From a bacterium (lineage in GTDB: Bacteria > RBG-13-66-14), in NCBI GenBank assembly GCA_026398675.1, contig JAPLSK010000362.1:1-15312 (forward strand): a stretch of DNA of 15,312 bases. Reading direction: 5' to 3'. Below, in pieces: positions 1 through 6,275 of the stretch (positions within the stretch are counted from its first letter, which is position 1; the number at the start of each line of letters is the position of its first letter). The position numbers and the translations under genes are program-made. The notes beneath the pieces are model-generated. The model had not been told where the DNA came from and made no database searches. It saw nothing but the letters and a program-made list of their open reading frames with translations.

Positions 1-28
1 CTAACCCTCTCCCTAAAAGGGAGAGGGG
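1..28. repeat. REP-like hairpin, CCCTAACCCTCTCCC family
   Basis: A 10-bp perfect stem (5-14 with 18-27) closes a three-base AAA loop, preceded by CTAA. The same core, CCCTCTCCC paired with GGGAGAGGG and preceded by CTCACCCTAA, recurs at 3835-3855, and variants lie at 3595-3619 and 7411-7440. Elements of this general form are common between genes in many GC-rich bacteria. The left edge lies outside the window. A second half-unit (about 42-75) carries GTCGGCGCGCCGCTC, also seen near 3559 and 3670. Confidence 0.7.
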
Positions 29-102
29 ACATGCGGCAGCCCTCACCCCCATCCCCGTCGGCGCGCCGCTCCTGCGGGGAAAGGGAAACGGCGGGCCCTT
101 CC

Positions 103-131
103 TTGATGGACCCCCTTCGGCGTGCTATACT
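103..131 (+). promoter_or_regulatory. sigma70-type promoter for the rbfA operon
   Basis: TTGATG (103-108, 4 of 6 to consensus) and TATACT (126-131, 5 of 6) are separated by exactly 17 bp. Transcription would start near 138, giving a leader of about 40 nt before rbfA. Its presence directly after a repeat hairpin suggests rbfA heads its own transcript here, although in many bacteria it follows infB. Confidence 0.65.
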
Positions 132-177
132 CTTTTGCCCGTCGGGAACTAGGGCGGCGCGACCGTGAGGGCGCGGC

Positions 178-525
178 ATGGGTAAACGTACACTCCAGGT
201 GGGCAAGCTTATCCGGAGCACCCTCGCCGACCTCATCCTCGAGATGCGGGACACCCGCGTCAAGGAGGTCACCCTCACCGACGTCGTGATCTCGACGGAC
301 CTCCTCTACGCCAAGGTTTACGTGGACGTCTTCGGCGACGAGGCGGACGCCGCCCGGGCCGTCCTGGCGCTCGAACGCGCCTCCGGGTACCTGCGCCGGG
401 GCCTGGCGGAGAGGCTGAACCTGCGCAGCACGCCGGAGCTGCGCTTCATCTTCGACAACGACCTGCGTCGGAGCGAGCGGGTTTCCCGCCTGCTCCGCGA
501 CACCGAGGAGCCGGGGGATGAGTGA
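178..525 (+). CDS. rbfA: 30S ribosome-binding factor RbfA
   Basis: RbfA is a cytoplasmic factor that binds the immature 30S subunit and helps process the 5' end of 16S rRNA. The 115-residue product has the family's usual length. Matches to the KH-like fold include the N-terminal helix (VGKLIRSTLADLI), the central strand (VVISTDLLYAKVYVDVF) and the signature near the C-terminus (LRSTPELRFIFD). The ATG at 178 has a GAGG about 7 nt upstream. Its stop overlaps the start of the next gene in ATGAGTGA, implying translational coupling. The order rbfA, DHH phosphodiesterase, truB, ribF is the conserved bacterial arrangement. Identification rests on sequence pattern and context, which agree. Confidence 0.95.
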   Translation: MGKRTLQVGKLIRSTLADLILEMRDTRVKEVTLTDVVISTDLLYAKVYVDVFGDEADAARAVLALERASGYLRRGLAERLNLRSTPELRFIFDNDLRRSERVSRLLRDTEEPGDE

Positions 526-1513
526 GGGCCCGACAGTAGATTTCGACGGCGCCGCGGCTTTGATAGGGGGCGCCCGCCGCCTTTTCCTGGCCACCCACGT
601 CAACCCCGACGGCGACGCCGTTGGGAGTACCGCCGCCCTGGCCCACCTGGCCTCGGGGCGGGGCGCGGAGGTCGTCTGCTACTGCCCCGATCCCGTCCCG
701 GCGCCCTACCGCTTCTTGGTCGGGGCCGAGCTCTTCACCCGCGACCTGGGTTTCCTCGACGCCGCCGACGCGGTCGTGGTGATTGATTGCAGCGACATCT
801 GGCGACTGGGCCCGGAGCACAACCGGATTCTGGCGCGCAAGGAGAGGGTCGTCCTCATTGACCATCACACCGACGTCACCCCCTTCGGCGGTGTCAACAT
901 GGTGGACCCGACGGCCGCCGCCAGCGGCGTGCTGGTTTACGAGCTCCTCGGGCGCCTCGGCTGGCCGGTGGACGTGCCCGCCGCCGAGGGCCTCTACGCC
1001 GCCATAGACACCGATACCGGCGGATTCCGCTACCCCAACACCGACGCCCGGTGCCTGCGGATAACCGCCGAGCTTATCGAGCTGGGCCTGAAAACGGACC
1101 GGGTGGCGCACCGGGTCTACGAATCCCACCGCTTCGAGCGCTACCGCCTCCTGGGGCTCGCCCTCAAGACGCTGGAGCGGGAGCTGGAGGGTCGGCTGGC
1201 CCTGATCAGCGTCACGCTGGAGATGCTTTCCCAGACCGGCGCCGACGTGGAGGACACCGACGACATCGTGGACTACGCGCGCGGAATCGAGGGGGTCGAG
1301 GTGGGGGCTTTTCTGCGAGAGGATCCGGGCGGGCTGGTGAAGCTGTCGCTGCGGTCGAAGGGCGGCGTGCTGGTGAACGAGCTGGCCCGGCTCATCGGCG
1401 GCGGCGGTCATCCGTGCGCGGCCGGGGCCCGATTTGAGGGGACCCTCGCCGAGGCCCGGCGCTGGGTCATCGAGACGGTGCGCTCCGCCATGGACGGCGG
1501 ACCGGAGGGGTAG
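518..1513 (+). CDS. nrnA: DHH/DHHA1 phosphodiesterase, NrnA-type oligoribonuclease / pAp phosphatase
   Basis: NrnA-type enzymes degrade 2-5 nt RNA to mononucleotides and dephosphorylate 3'-phosphoadenosine 5'-phosphate, using Mn2+ in the cytoplasm. All metal motifs of the DHH domain are present: H27-x-N-P-D31-G-D33, D90 in VVVIDCSD, the D115-H116-H117 triad, and D164 in AIDTDTGGFRY. The C-terminal DHHA1 substrate-binding domain ends with GGGGH (294-298). At 331 residues it is full length for the family. It overlaps rbfA by 8 bp and ends 7 bp before truB. Whether oligoRNA or pAp is the main substrate cannot be read from sequence; family membership is secure. Confidence 0.92.
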   Translation: MSEGPTVDFDGAAALIGGARRLFLATHVNPDGDAVGSTAALAHLASGRGAEVVCYCPDPVPAPYRFLVGAELFTRDLGFLDAADAVVVIDCSDIWRLGPEHNRILARKERVVLIDHHTDVTPFGGVNMVDPTAAASGVLVYELLGRLGWPVDVPAAEGLYAAIDTDTGGFRYPNTDARCLRITAELIELGLKTDRVAHRVYESHRFERYRLLGLALKTLERELEGRLALISVTLEMLSQTGADVEDTDDIVDYARGIEGVEVGAFLREDPGGLVKLSLRSKGGVLVNELARLIGGGGHPCAAGARFEGTLAEARRWVIETVRSAMDGGPEG

Positions 1514-1520
1514 GGGGAAC

Positions 1521-2426
1521 GTGGCCGAAGAGCTCACAGGCGTTTTAAACTGCGACAAACCGGCGGGCTGGACCAGCTTCGACGTCATCCGCAAGCTGCG
1601 CCGCGCCCTGGGCATGAAGAAGATGGGCCACACCGGCTCGCTGGACCCCATCGCCACCGGGGTGCTGGTTATCTGCCTCGGGCGGGCCACGCGGCTGGTG
1701 GAGCTGTTGATGGCCGCCCAGAAGGAGTACCGCGCCTGGATCCGCTTCGGCGTCGCCACCGACACCTACGACTCCGAGGGGAAGGTGACCGACGAGGGGG
1801 ATCCGCCCGCGGACCTGCGCGCCGCCGTCGAGGGGATTCTCCCCCGGTTCACGGGCGAGATAATGCAGAGCCCCCCCCCATTTTCCGCGGCCAAGGTGAA
1901 CGGGGAGAGGCTCTACAAGCTGGCCCGGCGGGGGAAGCCCGTCCACGTCCCGCCCCGGCCGGTGAACGTCTTCACTTTCGATTTGGTCGCTATCGAGGGC
2001 CCGCAGGTCGAGGTCCTCATCTCCTGTTCCAAGGGGACATACGTCCGCGCCCTGGCCAACGACATGGGCCGGGTCATCGGCTGCGGGGCCCATCTGGCCG
2101 GTCTGGTCCGCACGCGCAACGGGGTTTTCACCGTGGAGGAGGCCCTCGGAGTGGACCGTCCGCCCGCGGAGCTCCGCGAGGCGGCCCTGGAGAAGCTGGT
2201 CCAGCCCGAGCGCTCGCTGGCCTACCTCACCAAGTGCCGGGTGTCCGCCGATGAGCTCACCCGCTACCTGCACGGCATCCCGGTGACCTTGGGTGAGCGG
2301 CATCCCGTGGGGACCCTCCTGCGCGTGTACGGGCCCGAGGGTTTCGTCGGCGTGGGCCAGGTGGAGCCCGGTCCCGGCGGCGCGGTCATCCAGCCCCGGA
2401 CGACCATCGTCACCCCCGATTCCTAA
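1521..2426 (+). CDS. truB: tRNA pseudouridine-55 synthase TruB
   Basis: TruB isomerises U55 in the T-loop of elongator tRNAs. The catalytic block GHTGSLDPIATGVL carries the nucleophile D42. KEYRAWIRFGVATDTYDSEG, PPFSAAKVNGERLY and CSKGTYVRALANDMG are the other family signatures, followed by a C-terminal RNA-binding extension. I start it at GTG 1521 (301 residues), 7 bp after the nrnA stop, with an AGGGGG ribosome site just upstream. An in-frame ATG at 1434 would add an unrelated Arg/Pro-rich stretch lying inside nrnA and is not credible. The first codons then read VAEELTGVLNCDKPAGWTS, the expected TruB beginning. Confidence 0.95.
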   Translation: MAEELTGVLNCDKPAGWTSFDVIRKLRRALGMKKMGHTGSLDPIATGVLVICLGRATRLVELLMAAQKEYRAWIRFGVATDTYDSEGKVTDEGDPPADLRAAVEGILPRFTGEIMQSPPPFSAAKVNGERLYKLARRGKPVHVPPRPVNVFTFDLVAIEGPQVEVLISCSKGTYVRALANDMGRVIGCGAHLAGLVRTRNGVFTVEEALGVDRPPAELREAALEKLVQPERSLAYLTKCRVSADELTRYLHGIPVTLGERHPVGTLLRVYGPEGFVGVGQVEPGPGGAVIQPRTTIVTPDS

Positions 2427-2435
2427 TTAGGCGCC

Positions 2436-3386
2436 ATGGACCTCTACCCCGGCATCGAATCCGCCCGGGGCCGCCTACAACCCGGCGGCTGCTTCACCGT
2501 CGGAACCTTCGACGGGGTACACCGGGGGCATCAGCACCTCGTGGCCCTCCTCGACGAGATGTCGGGGGACGACCCGGCGGTGGTGCTCACCTTCCGGCGC
2601 CACCCCCTGGCCGTCCTCCGGCCCGAGAGCGCCCCGGAGCCGCTGACCAGCGTCGAGCGCCGTCTCGAGCTCCTCGCCCTGGCCGGGGCCGACGCCGCCA
2701 TCCTGGTGGAGTTCGACCCCGCCTTCGCCGCGCTCACCGCCGAGGCGCTCCTCCGCCGGCTCGTGGAGGAGCTGGGGATGACCGGAATGGCGCGGGGCTA
2801 CGACCACCACTTCGGCTCCGACCACGCGGACGCGGAGAAGCTCGGCGAGCTGGCCCGAGGGCTCGGCCTCCGCGACGAGGTGCTCGAGCCCGTGATCGAG
2901 TGCGGGCTGGTCGTCAAGAGCAAGACCGTCCGCGGCCTCTTGGCCGAGGGTGACGTCTCCCGGGCGGCCTGCCTTCTGGGCAAGCCGCACCGCCTGATGG
3001 GCCGGGTGGTGAAGGGGCTCGGGCTGGCGCGCAAGCTCGGCTTTCCCACGGCCAACGTCCCCGATTACTACGAGATGCCGCCCAAGCCGGGGGTTTACGC
3101 CGTGGAGGGGCGGCTCATCGGGCACGTCTACCGGGGGGTGGCCAACATCGGCTGGCGCCCGACGGTGGAGGACTCACCCCGTGGAACCAAGCCGATTATG
3201 GAGGTTCACCTCTTCGATCAGCGGATGGACGCCTACGGGGCGGCGATGGCGGTGGATTTCCACGCCCGGCTGCGCGATGAGGTGCGCTTCCCCGATCTCG
3301 ACGCGCTAAAGGCGCGGATCGAGCTGGACGGTCAAGCGGCCCGGGACTGGTGGGCGGCGCACCCCGACGGGGTGGAGTACGCCTGA
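2436..3386 (+). CDS. ribF: bifunctional riboflavin kinase / FAD synthetase RibF
   Basis: RibF phosphorylates riboflavin to FMN and then adenylylates FMN to FAD. The N-terminal adenylyltransferase half has the nucleotide-binding motif G23-TFDGVHRGH32 and LTFRRHP. The C-terminal kinase half has GFPTAN (202-207), GVYAVEG, ANIGWRPT and EVHLFD, in the usual order. At 316 residues it is full length. It starts 9 bp after truB with only a weak upstream AGG, so it probably depends on translation of truB. It is the last gene of the operon; an intrinsic terminator follows within 30 bp. The leader-type FMN riboswitch is not present. rpsO, a frequent neighbour, does not follow. Confidence 0.95.
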   Translation: MDLYPGIESARGRLQPGGCFTVGTFDGVHRGHQHLVALLDEMSGDDPAVVLTFRRHPLAVLRPESAPEPLTSVERRLELLALAGADAAILVEFDPAFAALTAEALLRRLVEELGMTGMARGYDHHFGSDHADAEKLGELARGLGLRDEVLEPVIECGLVVKSKTVRGLLAEGDVSRAACLLGKPHRLMGRVVKGLGLARKLGFPTANVPDYYEMPPKPGVYAVEGRLIGHVYRGVANIGWRPTVEDSPRGTKPIMEVHLFDQRMDAYGAAMAVDFHARLRDEVRFPDLDALKARIELDGQAARDWWAAHPDGVEYA

Positions 3387-3411
3387 AAGTCGCGTTGGTA
3401 GCAAAATGTCG

Positions 3412-3443
3412 GGCGGGGAATTTTTTATCCCCGCCGTTTTTTT
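3412..3443 (+). terminator. intrinsic terminator after ribF
   Basis: An 8-bp perfect stem GGCGGGGA / TCCCCGCC (3412-3419 with 3428-3435) with an 8-nt A/T loop is followed by G and seven T (3437-3443). It lies 25 bp after the ribF stop. The stem resembles the GGGCGGGG arms of the GTAGGGGC hairpin repeats in the same region. Confidence 0.9.
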
Positions 3444-3474
3444 AATGTAGCCCTCACCCTGACCCGTGCCTCGC

Positions 3475-3512
3475 TGCGATGACGTAGGGGCGGGTCTCCT
3501 GACCCGCCCGCG
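3475..3512. repeat. GTAGGGGC-family hairpin repeat
   Basis: The flank TGCGATGACGTAGGGG (3475-3490) leads into a 9-bp perfect stem, GGGCGGGTC (3488-3496) and GACCCGCCC (3501-3509), with a TCCT loop. The same flank begins the copies at 3759 and 7300. Confidence 0.75.
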
Positions 3513-3550
3513 GGCCGGCGCTTTTACATTCCCGACCCCGACCCTCACCC
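3509..3550. repeat. 42-bp direct repeat, copy 1
   Basis: These 42 bases are identical to 3623-3664. Each copy runs from CGCGGGCCGGCG through CTTTTACATTCCCGACC to CTCACCC. The offset is 114 bp. Each is followed by a similar but not identical CCCGTCGGCG(C/T)GCCGCTC half-unit. Confidence 0.9.
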
Positions 3551-3594
3551 TAGCCCGTCGGCGCGCCGCTCAGGTCGGCCCGCCCCTCACCCTA

Positions 3595-3619
3595 CCCCTC
3601 CCCCCCACGGGGGGAGGGG
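3595..3619. repeat. REP-like hairpin, C-rich variant
   Basis: Preceded by CCTCACCCTA, the arms CCCCTCCCCCC and GGGGGGAGGGG pair over 11 bp around a three-base loop. It is the same layout as the hairpins at 5-27 and 3835-3855 with changed but still complementary arms. Confidence 0.65.
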
Positions 3620-3622
3620 ACA

Positions 3623-3664
3623 CGCGGGCCGGCGCTTTTACATTCCCGACCCCGACCCTCACCC
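3623..3664. repeat. 42-bp direct repeat, copy 2
   Basis: Identical to 3509-3550. It follows a different hairpin than copy 1 (the GGGGAGGGG arm rather than the GACCCGCCC arm), so the shared 42 bases are a module joined to different left neighbours. Confidence 0.9.
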
Positions 3665-3720
3665 CACCCCGTCGGCGTGCCGCTCCCACAGGGAGAGGGA
3701 GACCGCGCATTGCAGGTTGT

Positions 3721-3755
3721 GGTGACGTAGGGCGGCCCCTCTGCGGGCCGCCGCG
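3721..3755. repeat. GTAGGG-family hairpin repeat
   Basis: After GTGACGTAG comes an 8-bp stem, GGCGGCCC (3731-3738) and GGGCCGCC (3745-3752), with loop CTCTGC. The same loop occurs in the copy at 8614-8640. Confidence 0.7.
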
Positions 3756-3758
3756 AAT

Positions 3759-3806
3759 TGCGATGACGTAGGGGCCGACCGACGGCGCGCCGTTCAGGTC
3801 GGCCCG
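3759..3806. repeat. GTAGGGGC-family hairpin with nested palindrome
   Basis: The flank TGCGATGACGTAGGGG precedes a 9-bp stem, GGGCCGACC (3772-3780) and GGTCGGCCC (3797-3805). Its loop contains the 12-bp palindrome ACGGCGCGCCGT (3782-3793). Part of this loop and right arm also appears alone near 3560-3583, fused to another repeat. Confidence 0.7.
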
Positions 3807-3820
3807 CTTTCTTATAAGGT

Positions 3821-3858
3821 AGCCCTCACCCTAACCCTCTCCCGGAGGGAGAGGGGAC
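3821..3858. repeat. REP-like hairpin CCCTCACCCTAACCCTCTCCC
   Basis: A 9-bp perfect stem CCCTCTCCC (3835-3843) and GGGAGAGGG (3847-3855) with loop GGA follows CTCACCCTAA. It lies 30 bp beyond the 3' end of the minus-strand DUF4015 gene and may help end its transcript, though no T-tract follows. Confidence 0.75.
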
Positions 3859-3887
3859 ACGCACAACACTCACCCCCGGCCCGTTCC

Positions 3888-5333
3888 CTACCGCGCTCCC
3901 GTGGGGACCTCCGGGAGGGGCTCGACCTTGGGCGGGGGGTTGAGCGGCGGGGGCAGCGGCCTCCACCGCGGGTCCAGCGCCGGCCAGAGCGGCCCGTAAT
4001 TCGAGTTGGCGTGCCAGAAGATGTAGCCGTCGGCGCCGCCGGTCAGCGCCCCGCGAATCTGGTCCCGTACGTACCCGGTGAAGTCCGAGGGCGCCATGAG
4101 GTCGAAGGCCTGGAGGAAGGGCCGATTGGAGCAGGATGACAGGGTGCCGGGGAATTCCGGCGGCGGCGAGTACCGGTAGATCATACCCGGGTGGGCCAGC
4201 TCGAGGAGGGTCCGGGTGGAACCCGCCCGGAAATCGGGCGGCGGAGGCGCCACGTATTCCGCCGCCTCCAGACGCCCTTTCAGCACCGCCGCGCAGTCTT
4301 CCCAAATCCGCCAGGTCCGACCCGGCCCCGTGTAAAAGCCGGAGCCGAAGTGGCTCGGGTAGTCCATCGGCGAGATGGCGTCCAGCCGGAGGGCCATGTC
4401 GTCCACGTCCTGCCCCTCGGGGTTGCGTTTCTCGTAGAGGGCGGAGAAGCCGAAGACGTCCACGGAGAGCTTCACCCCCGTCGGGCGTAGCACCTCCTCC
4501 GCCCGGTCCAGGAAGGCGTTGATCGCCCACTCCTTGGACCGCCCCCCGGCGTGGGGGGTGTAGGCGTAGAGGACGTCGCCCTCGGTGGGGAAGCGCAGGT
4601 AATCGAACTGGATTTCATCCACCCCGGCCTCGGCGCAGGCCAGGGCCACGGCGAGGTGGTAGTCCCAGGCTTCCTCGGCGTAGGGGTCCACCCAGACGGA
4701 GTCGGCGTGGCCCACCCAGGCCTCTCCCGTGCGCTCGTCCTTGACCGCCAGGGCGTCCTTGGGCTCGCCCCGGGGGTCGTATTCCGCCAGGTAGCGGTCG
4801 TAGTGAACGACGACCCGGGCGATGACGTAGGCCCCGGCCCCGTGGAGGCGCTCCACCAGCCCCGGCAGGTCGTAGTAGGAATGGACCGCCCCGAGCTTCC
4901 AGGCCAGCCCCTCGGGCGAGAGGTCGGGCGCGTCTGCGGGCGAGCCGCGGGGCGGGGGGTAGGTCGCCAGCTCCGGTCGCGGCTCCTCTGGAACCTCCAG
5001 GGGGAAGCAGATTTCACCGGGCGCCGGCTTGGCGTCGAAGACGACGCAATTTATCCGCCCCTCGGCCAGCATCCGCTCCAGCTCGGTGAGCTTGGACTCC
5101 CACCCCGCCCGGAGGCCGACCAGGTAGACGCCAACCAGCTCCGGCGGGGTTTCGCTGTAAGTCAATTCGACGAGCCCCTCATCCCAGACCACCGGGATGA
5201 AGGCGCGCTCGCGGTGGGCCGCGGCCCGGCTCCACCACGCGTCGTCGTGGACCGCCGAGGTGTCCGCCGGACCCTCGTACCAGGCGCCGGCGAGGGCGGG
5301 GAGCAGCAGTAGAAGGGTGGTTTTTCTCACCAC
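3888..5333 (-). CDS. exported DUF4015-type putative glycosyl hydrolase
   Basis: The 481-residue product begins with a signal peptide (MVRKTT, then LLLLLPALAGA, probable cleavage near residue 17). The body matches the DUF4015 (putative glycosyl hydrolase, TIM-barrel) family: ELVGVYLVGLRAGW, INCVVFDAK, AYVIARVVVHYDRYLA, VWVDPYAEEAWDY and the strand DEIQFDYLRFP (239-249), whose acidic residues D239, E240 and D244 are candidates for the active site. The tail is proline-rich. The substrate is unknown; a role on cell-envelope or environmental polysaccharide is inference. The start is one of two adjacent GTG codons (5333 or 5330); GGAG just upstream fits the second better. A promoter could lie in the A/T-rich patch around 5353-5365 but I see no clean -35/-10 pair. 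Its 3' end faces ribF across the repeat block. Confidence 0.82.
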   Translation of the reverse strand: MVRKTTLLLLLPALAGAWYEGPADTSAVHDDAWWSRAAAHRERAFIPVVWDEGLVELTYSETPPELVGVYLVGLRAGWESKLTELERMLAEGRINCVVFDAKPAPGEICFPLEVPEEPRPELATYPPPRGSPADAPDLSPEGLAWKLGAVHSYYDLPGLVERLHGAGAYVIARVVVHYDRYLAEYDPRGEPKDALAVKDERTGEAWVGHADSVWVDPYAEEAWDYHLAVALACAEAGVDEIQFDYLRFPTEGDVLYAYTPHAGGRSKEWAINAFLDRAEEVLRPTGVKLSVDVFGFSALYEKRNPEGQDVDDMALRLDAISPMDYPSHFGSGFYTGPGRTWRIWEDCAAVLKGRLEAAEYVAPPPPDFRAGSTRTLLELAHPGMIYRYSPPPEFPGTLSSCSNRPFLQAFDLMAPSDFTGYVRDQIRGALTGGADGYIFWHANSNYGPLWPALDPRWRPLPPPLNPPPKVEPLPEVPTGAR

Positions 5334-5380
5334 GGCTCCGAACGCGACGGCCGATTATTGATAATGGGGCAAGGGGTAAG

Positions 5381-5462
5381 ACAAGGGGTTTTGCCGTGGG
5401 CATAGCTCGGTTCGCCGGGGGCGTAGCTCGCTTCGCTCGGTTCGCTCGGTTAAACCCCTTGT
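5381..5462. repeat. palindromic element with GCTCGCTTCGCTCGGTT core, copy 1
   Basis: Perfect 11-bp inverted ends ACAAGGGGTTT (5381-5391) and AAACCCCTTGT (5452-5462) enclose GGGCATAGCTCGGTTCGC, GGCGTAGCTCGCTTCGC and TCGGTTCGCTCGGTT. A shorter relative lies at 14086-14135. The inner part is itself partly repetitive (TCGCTTCGCTCGGTTCGCTCGG). It sits between the 5' end of the DUF4015 gene and the 3' end of the barrel gene. Confidence 0.75.
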
Positions 5463-5502
5463 TCCACACCTTGTCTCACCAGACGGTGACATTCTACCAG
5501 AA

Positions 5503-5524
5503 CGGGGAGCCCGCGGACTCCCCG
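5503..5524 (-). terminator. possible terminator hairpin after the barrel gene
   Basis: CGGGGAG (5503-5509) and CTCCCCG (5518-5524) form a 7-bp stem, extendable by a G-T pair, 20 bp beyond the stop of the minus-strand barrel gene. Only a short TTCT follows on the minus strand, so it is at best a weak intrinsic terminator. Confidence 0.4.
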
Positions 5525-5543
5525 AACGCTCCAACGCCTGCGA

Positions 5544-6086
5544 CTAGAATCCCACGTAAAACCCGGCCTGGAAGGTGATGGAGTTGATGGTCGCCGGCTC
5601 GGTGTCGGCCCAGTGGTACGTCCCGTCCGCGTAGGCCCCCATGAAGCCGAGAAAGCCCATCTCCAGCCCCAGCCCCGCGTTGTAGCCGAACTTGGCCCCC
5701 GTTTCGTCCACATATTCCCCGGTGTCCTCGTTGGTGTACTCCAGGCTGTAGAAGTAGAGCCCGAATCCGGCCAGGACGTAGGGGGTGATGATGCCGGGCA
5801 GCTTGAACTTGGCCTGCAGGAAGATCGGCACGATGGAGTTCATCTCCGTGGAGGGGATGCCGTAGGAGTTCTCCTTTACCGTGCCCTCGACGTAGGTGAT
5901 GTTGAGGGAGGTGTCCAGGAAGGGGAGGATGCCGAGGTCGAACTTGAGGCCGCAGGTGAAACCGCCGGAGAAGGTGTCGGCATAATCGCCCAGGGGCATG
6001 AGGTACCCGACCCGGGCGCCCACGGAGAAGAAGGCCAGGCTCGGCAGGGCCAGAAGCAACGGCACGAGGATAAACATCTTGCGCAT
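5544..6086 (-). CDS. small outer-membrane beta-barrel protein
   Basis: The 180-residue product has a signal peptide (MRKMFILVPLLLALPSLA, cleavage near FFS) and then alternating hydrophobic/polar strands rich in Gly, Tyr and Phe: SVGARVGYLMPLGDYAD, GFTCGLKFDLG, ITPYVLAGFGLYFYSLEY, GYNAGLGLEMGFLGF. It ends in ITFQAGFYVGF, and a terminal Phe is the usual BAM insertion signal. This fits an 8-stranded OmpA/OmpW-like barrel (porin-family OMP_b-brl type). The precise function is not recognisable. The ATG at 6086 has a strong AAGGAG six bases upstream. The promoter region carries an operator-like palindrome (6096-6120), so expression is probably regulated. A close homologue search would decide the subfamily. 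Confidence 0.8.
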   Translation of the reverse strand: MRKMFILVPLLLALPSLAFFSVGARVGYLMPLGDYADTFSGGFTCGLKFDLGILPFLDTSLNITYVEGTVKENSYGIPSTEMNSIVPIFLQAKFKLPGIITPYVLAGFGLYFYSLEYTNEDTGEYVDETGAKFGYNAGLGLEMGFLGFMGAYADGTYHWADTEPATINSITFQAGFYVGF

Positions 6087-6095
6087 GGTCGCTCC

Positions 6096-6120
6096 TTGGG
6101 TTATCGAACGGATTACCCAA
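6096..6120 (-). promoter_or_regulatory. operator-like palindrome at the barrel gene start site
   Basis: TTGGGTTATC (6096-6105) and GATTACCCAA (6111-6120) are inverted repeats with one mismatch around a 5-bp centre. On the minus strand the palindrome covers the expected transcription start (about 6113), touches the -10 box and ends at the AAGGAG ribosome site. It could be a repressor site or an RNA hairpin beside the ribosome site. Confidence 0.55.
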
Positions 6121-6148
6121 TCCTACCCGAAAACCGCCGGCCGTTCAA
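6120..6148 (-). promoter_or_regulatory. candidate promoter of the barrel gene
   Basis: On the minus strand TTGAAC (6148-6143, 4 of 6) and TAGGAT (6125-6120, 4 of 6) are separated by 17 bp. Transcription would begin inside the palindrome at 6096-6120. Confidence 0.45.
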
Positions 6149-6238
6149 GGCCGCCCGGAATATAGGCCGGTGGGGCGGTAACTCACGCCCCGGTCGGGTT
6201 GGACGGTCACGGGTGAAGTCCCAATGTCCGCGGCGGCG

Positions 6239-6258
6239 TGGTATGATTGTTACGTAAC
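6239..6258 (+). promoter_or_regulatory. extended -10 promoter and palindrome before the PPC gene
   Basis: TGGTATGAT (6239-6247) is an extended -10 box (TGn plus TATGAT, 5 of 6) without a good -35. Immediately after it, GTTACGTAAC (6249-6258) is a 10-bp perfect palindrome covering the expected start of transcription at about 6254, a typical operator position. Confidence 0.45.
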
Positions 6259-6275
6259 CACGGAGAAGGAGGGGC

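Larger units (their letters stand above)
3444..3887. repeat. gene-free repeat block between convergent genes
   Basis: About 440 bp between ribF (plus) and the DUF4015 gene (minus) hold no credible gene. It is a patchwork of two hairpin families and a 42-bp perfect direct repeat. In order: CTCACCC half-unit (about 3451), GTAGGGGC hairpin (3475-3512), direct repeat copy 1, GTCGGCGCGCCGCTC half-unit (about 3556), CCCCTCCCCCC / GGGGGGAGGGG hairpin (3595-3619), direct repeat copy 2, a second GTCGGCGTGCCGCTC half-unit with GGGAGAGGG, two GTAGGG hairpins (3726-3755, 3766-3806), and a CCCTCTCCC hairpin (3835-3855). Confidence 0.8.

Noticed and set aside
1434..1520. N-terminal extension of truB from ATG 1434
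   Set aside because: It would overlap 80 bp of nrnA and read unrelated Arg/Pro-rich sequence; GTG 1521 with a ribosome site gives the normal TruB start.
446..1765. Long minus-strand open frame antisense to nrnA and truB
   Set aside because: It is a shadow of high-GC codon use in two confidently identified plus-strand genes; the translation is low in recognisable domains and rich in Gly/Pro/Arg/His.
2427..2435. FMN riboswitch before ribF
   Set aside because: Only 9 bp separate truB and ribF, so there is no room.
3466..3771. Open frame across the repeat block with internal GAFTFPTPTLT repeats
   Set aside because: The protein repeat is just the translation of the 42-bp intergenic direct repeat; no ribosome site or domain.
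3475..3860. CRISPR array
   Set aside because: The repeats are palindromes of several types with irregular spacing and no unique spacers of constant length; no cas gene is present.
4551..5312. Plus-strand open frame antisense to the DUF4015 gene
   Set aside because: No domain and no ribosome site; the minus strand has signal peptide and family motifs.
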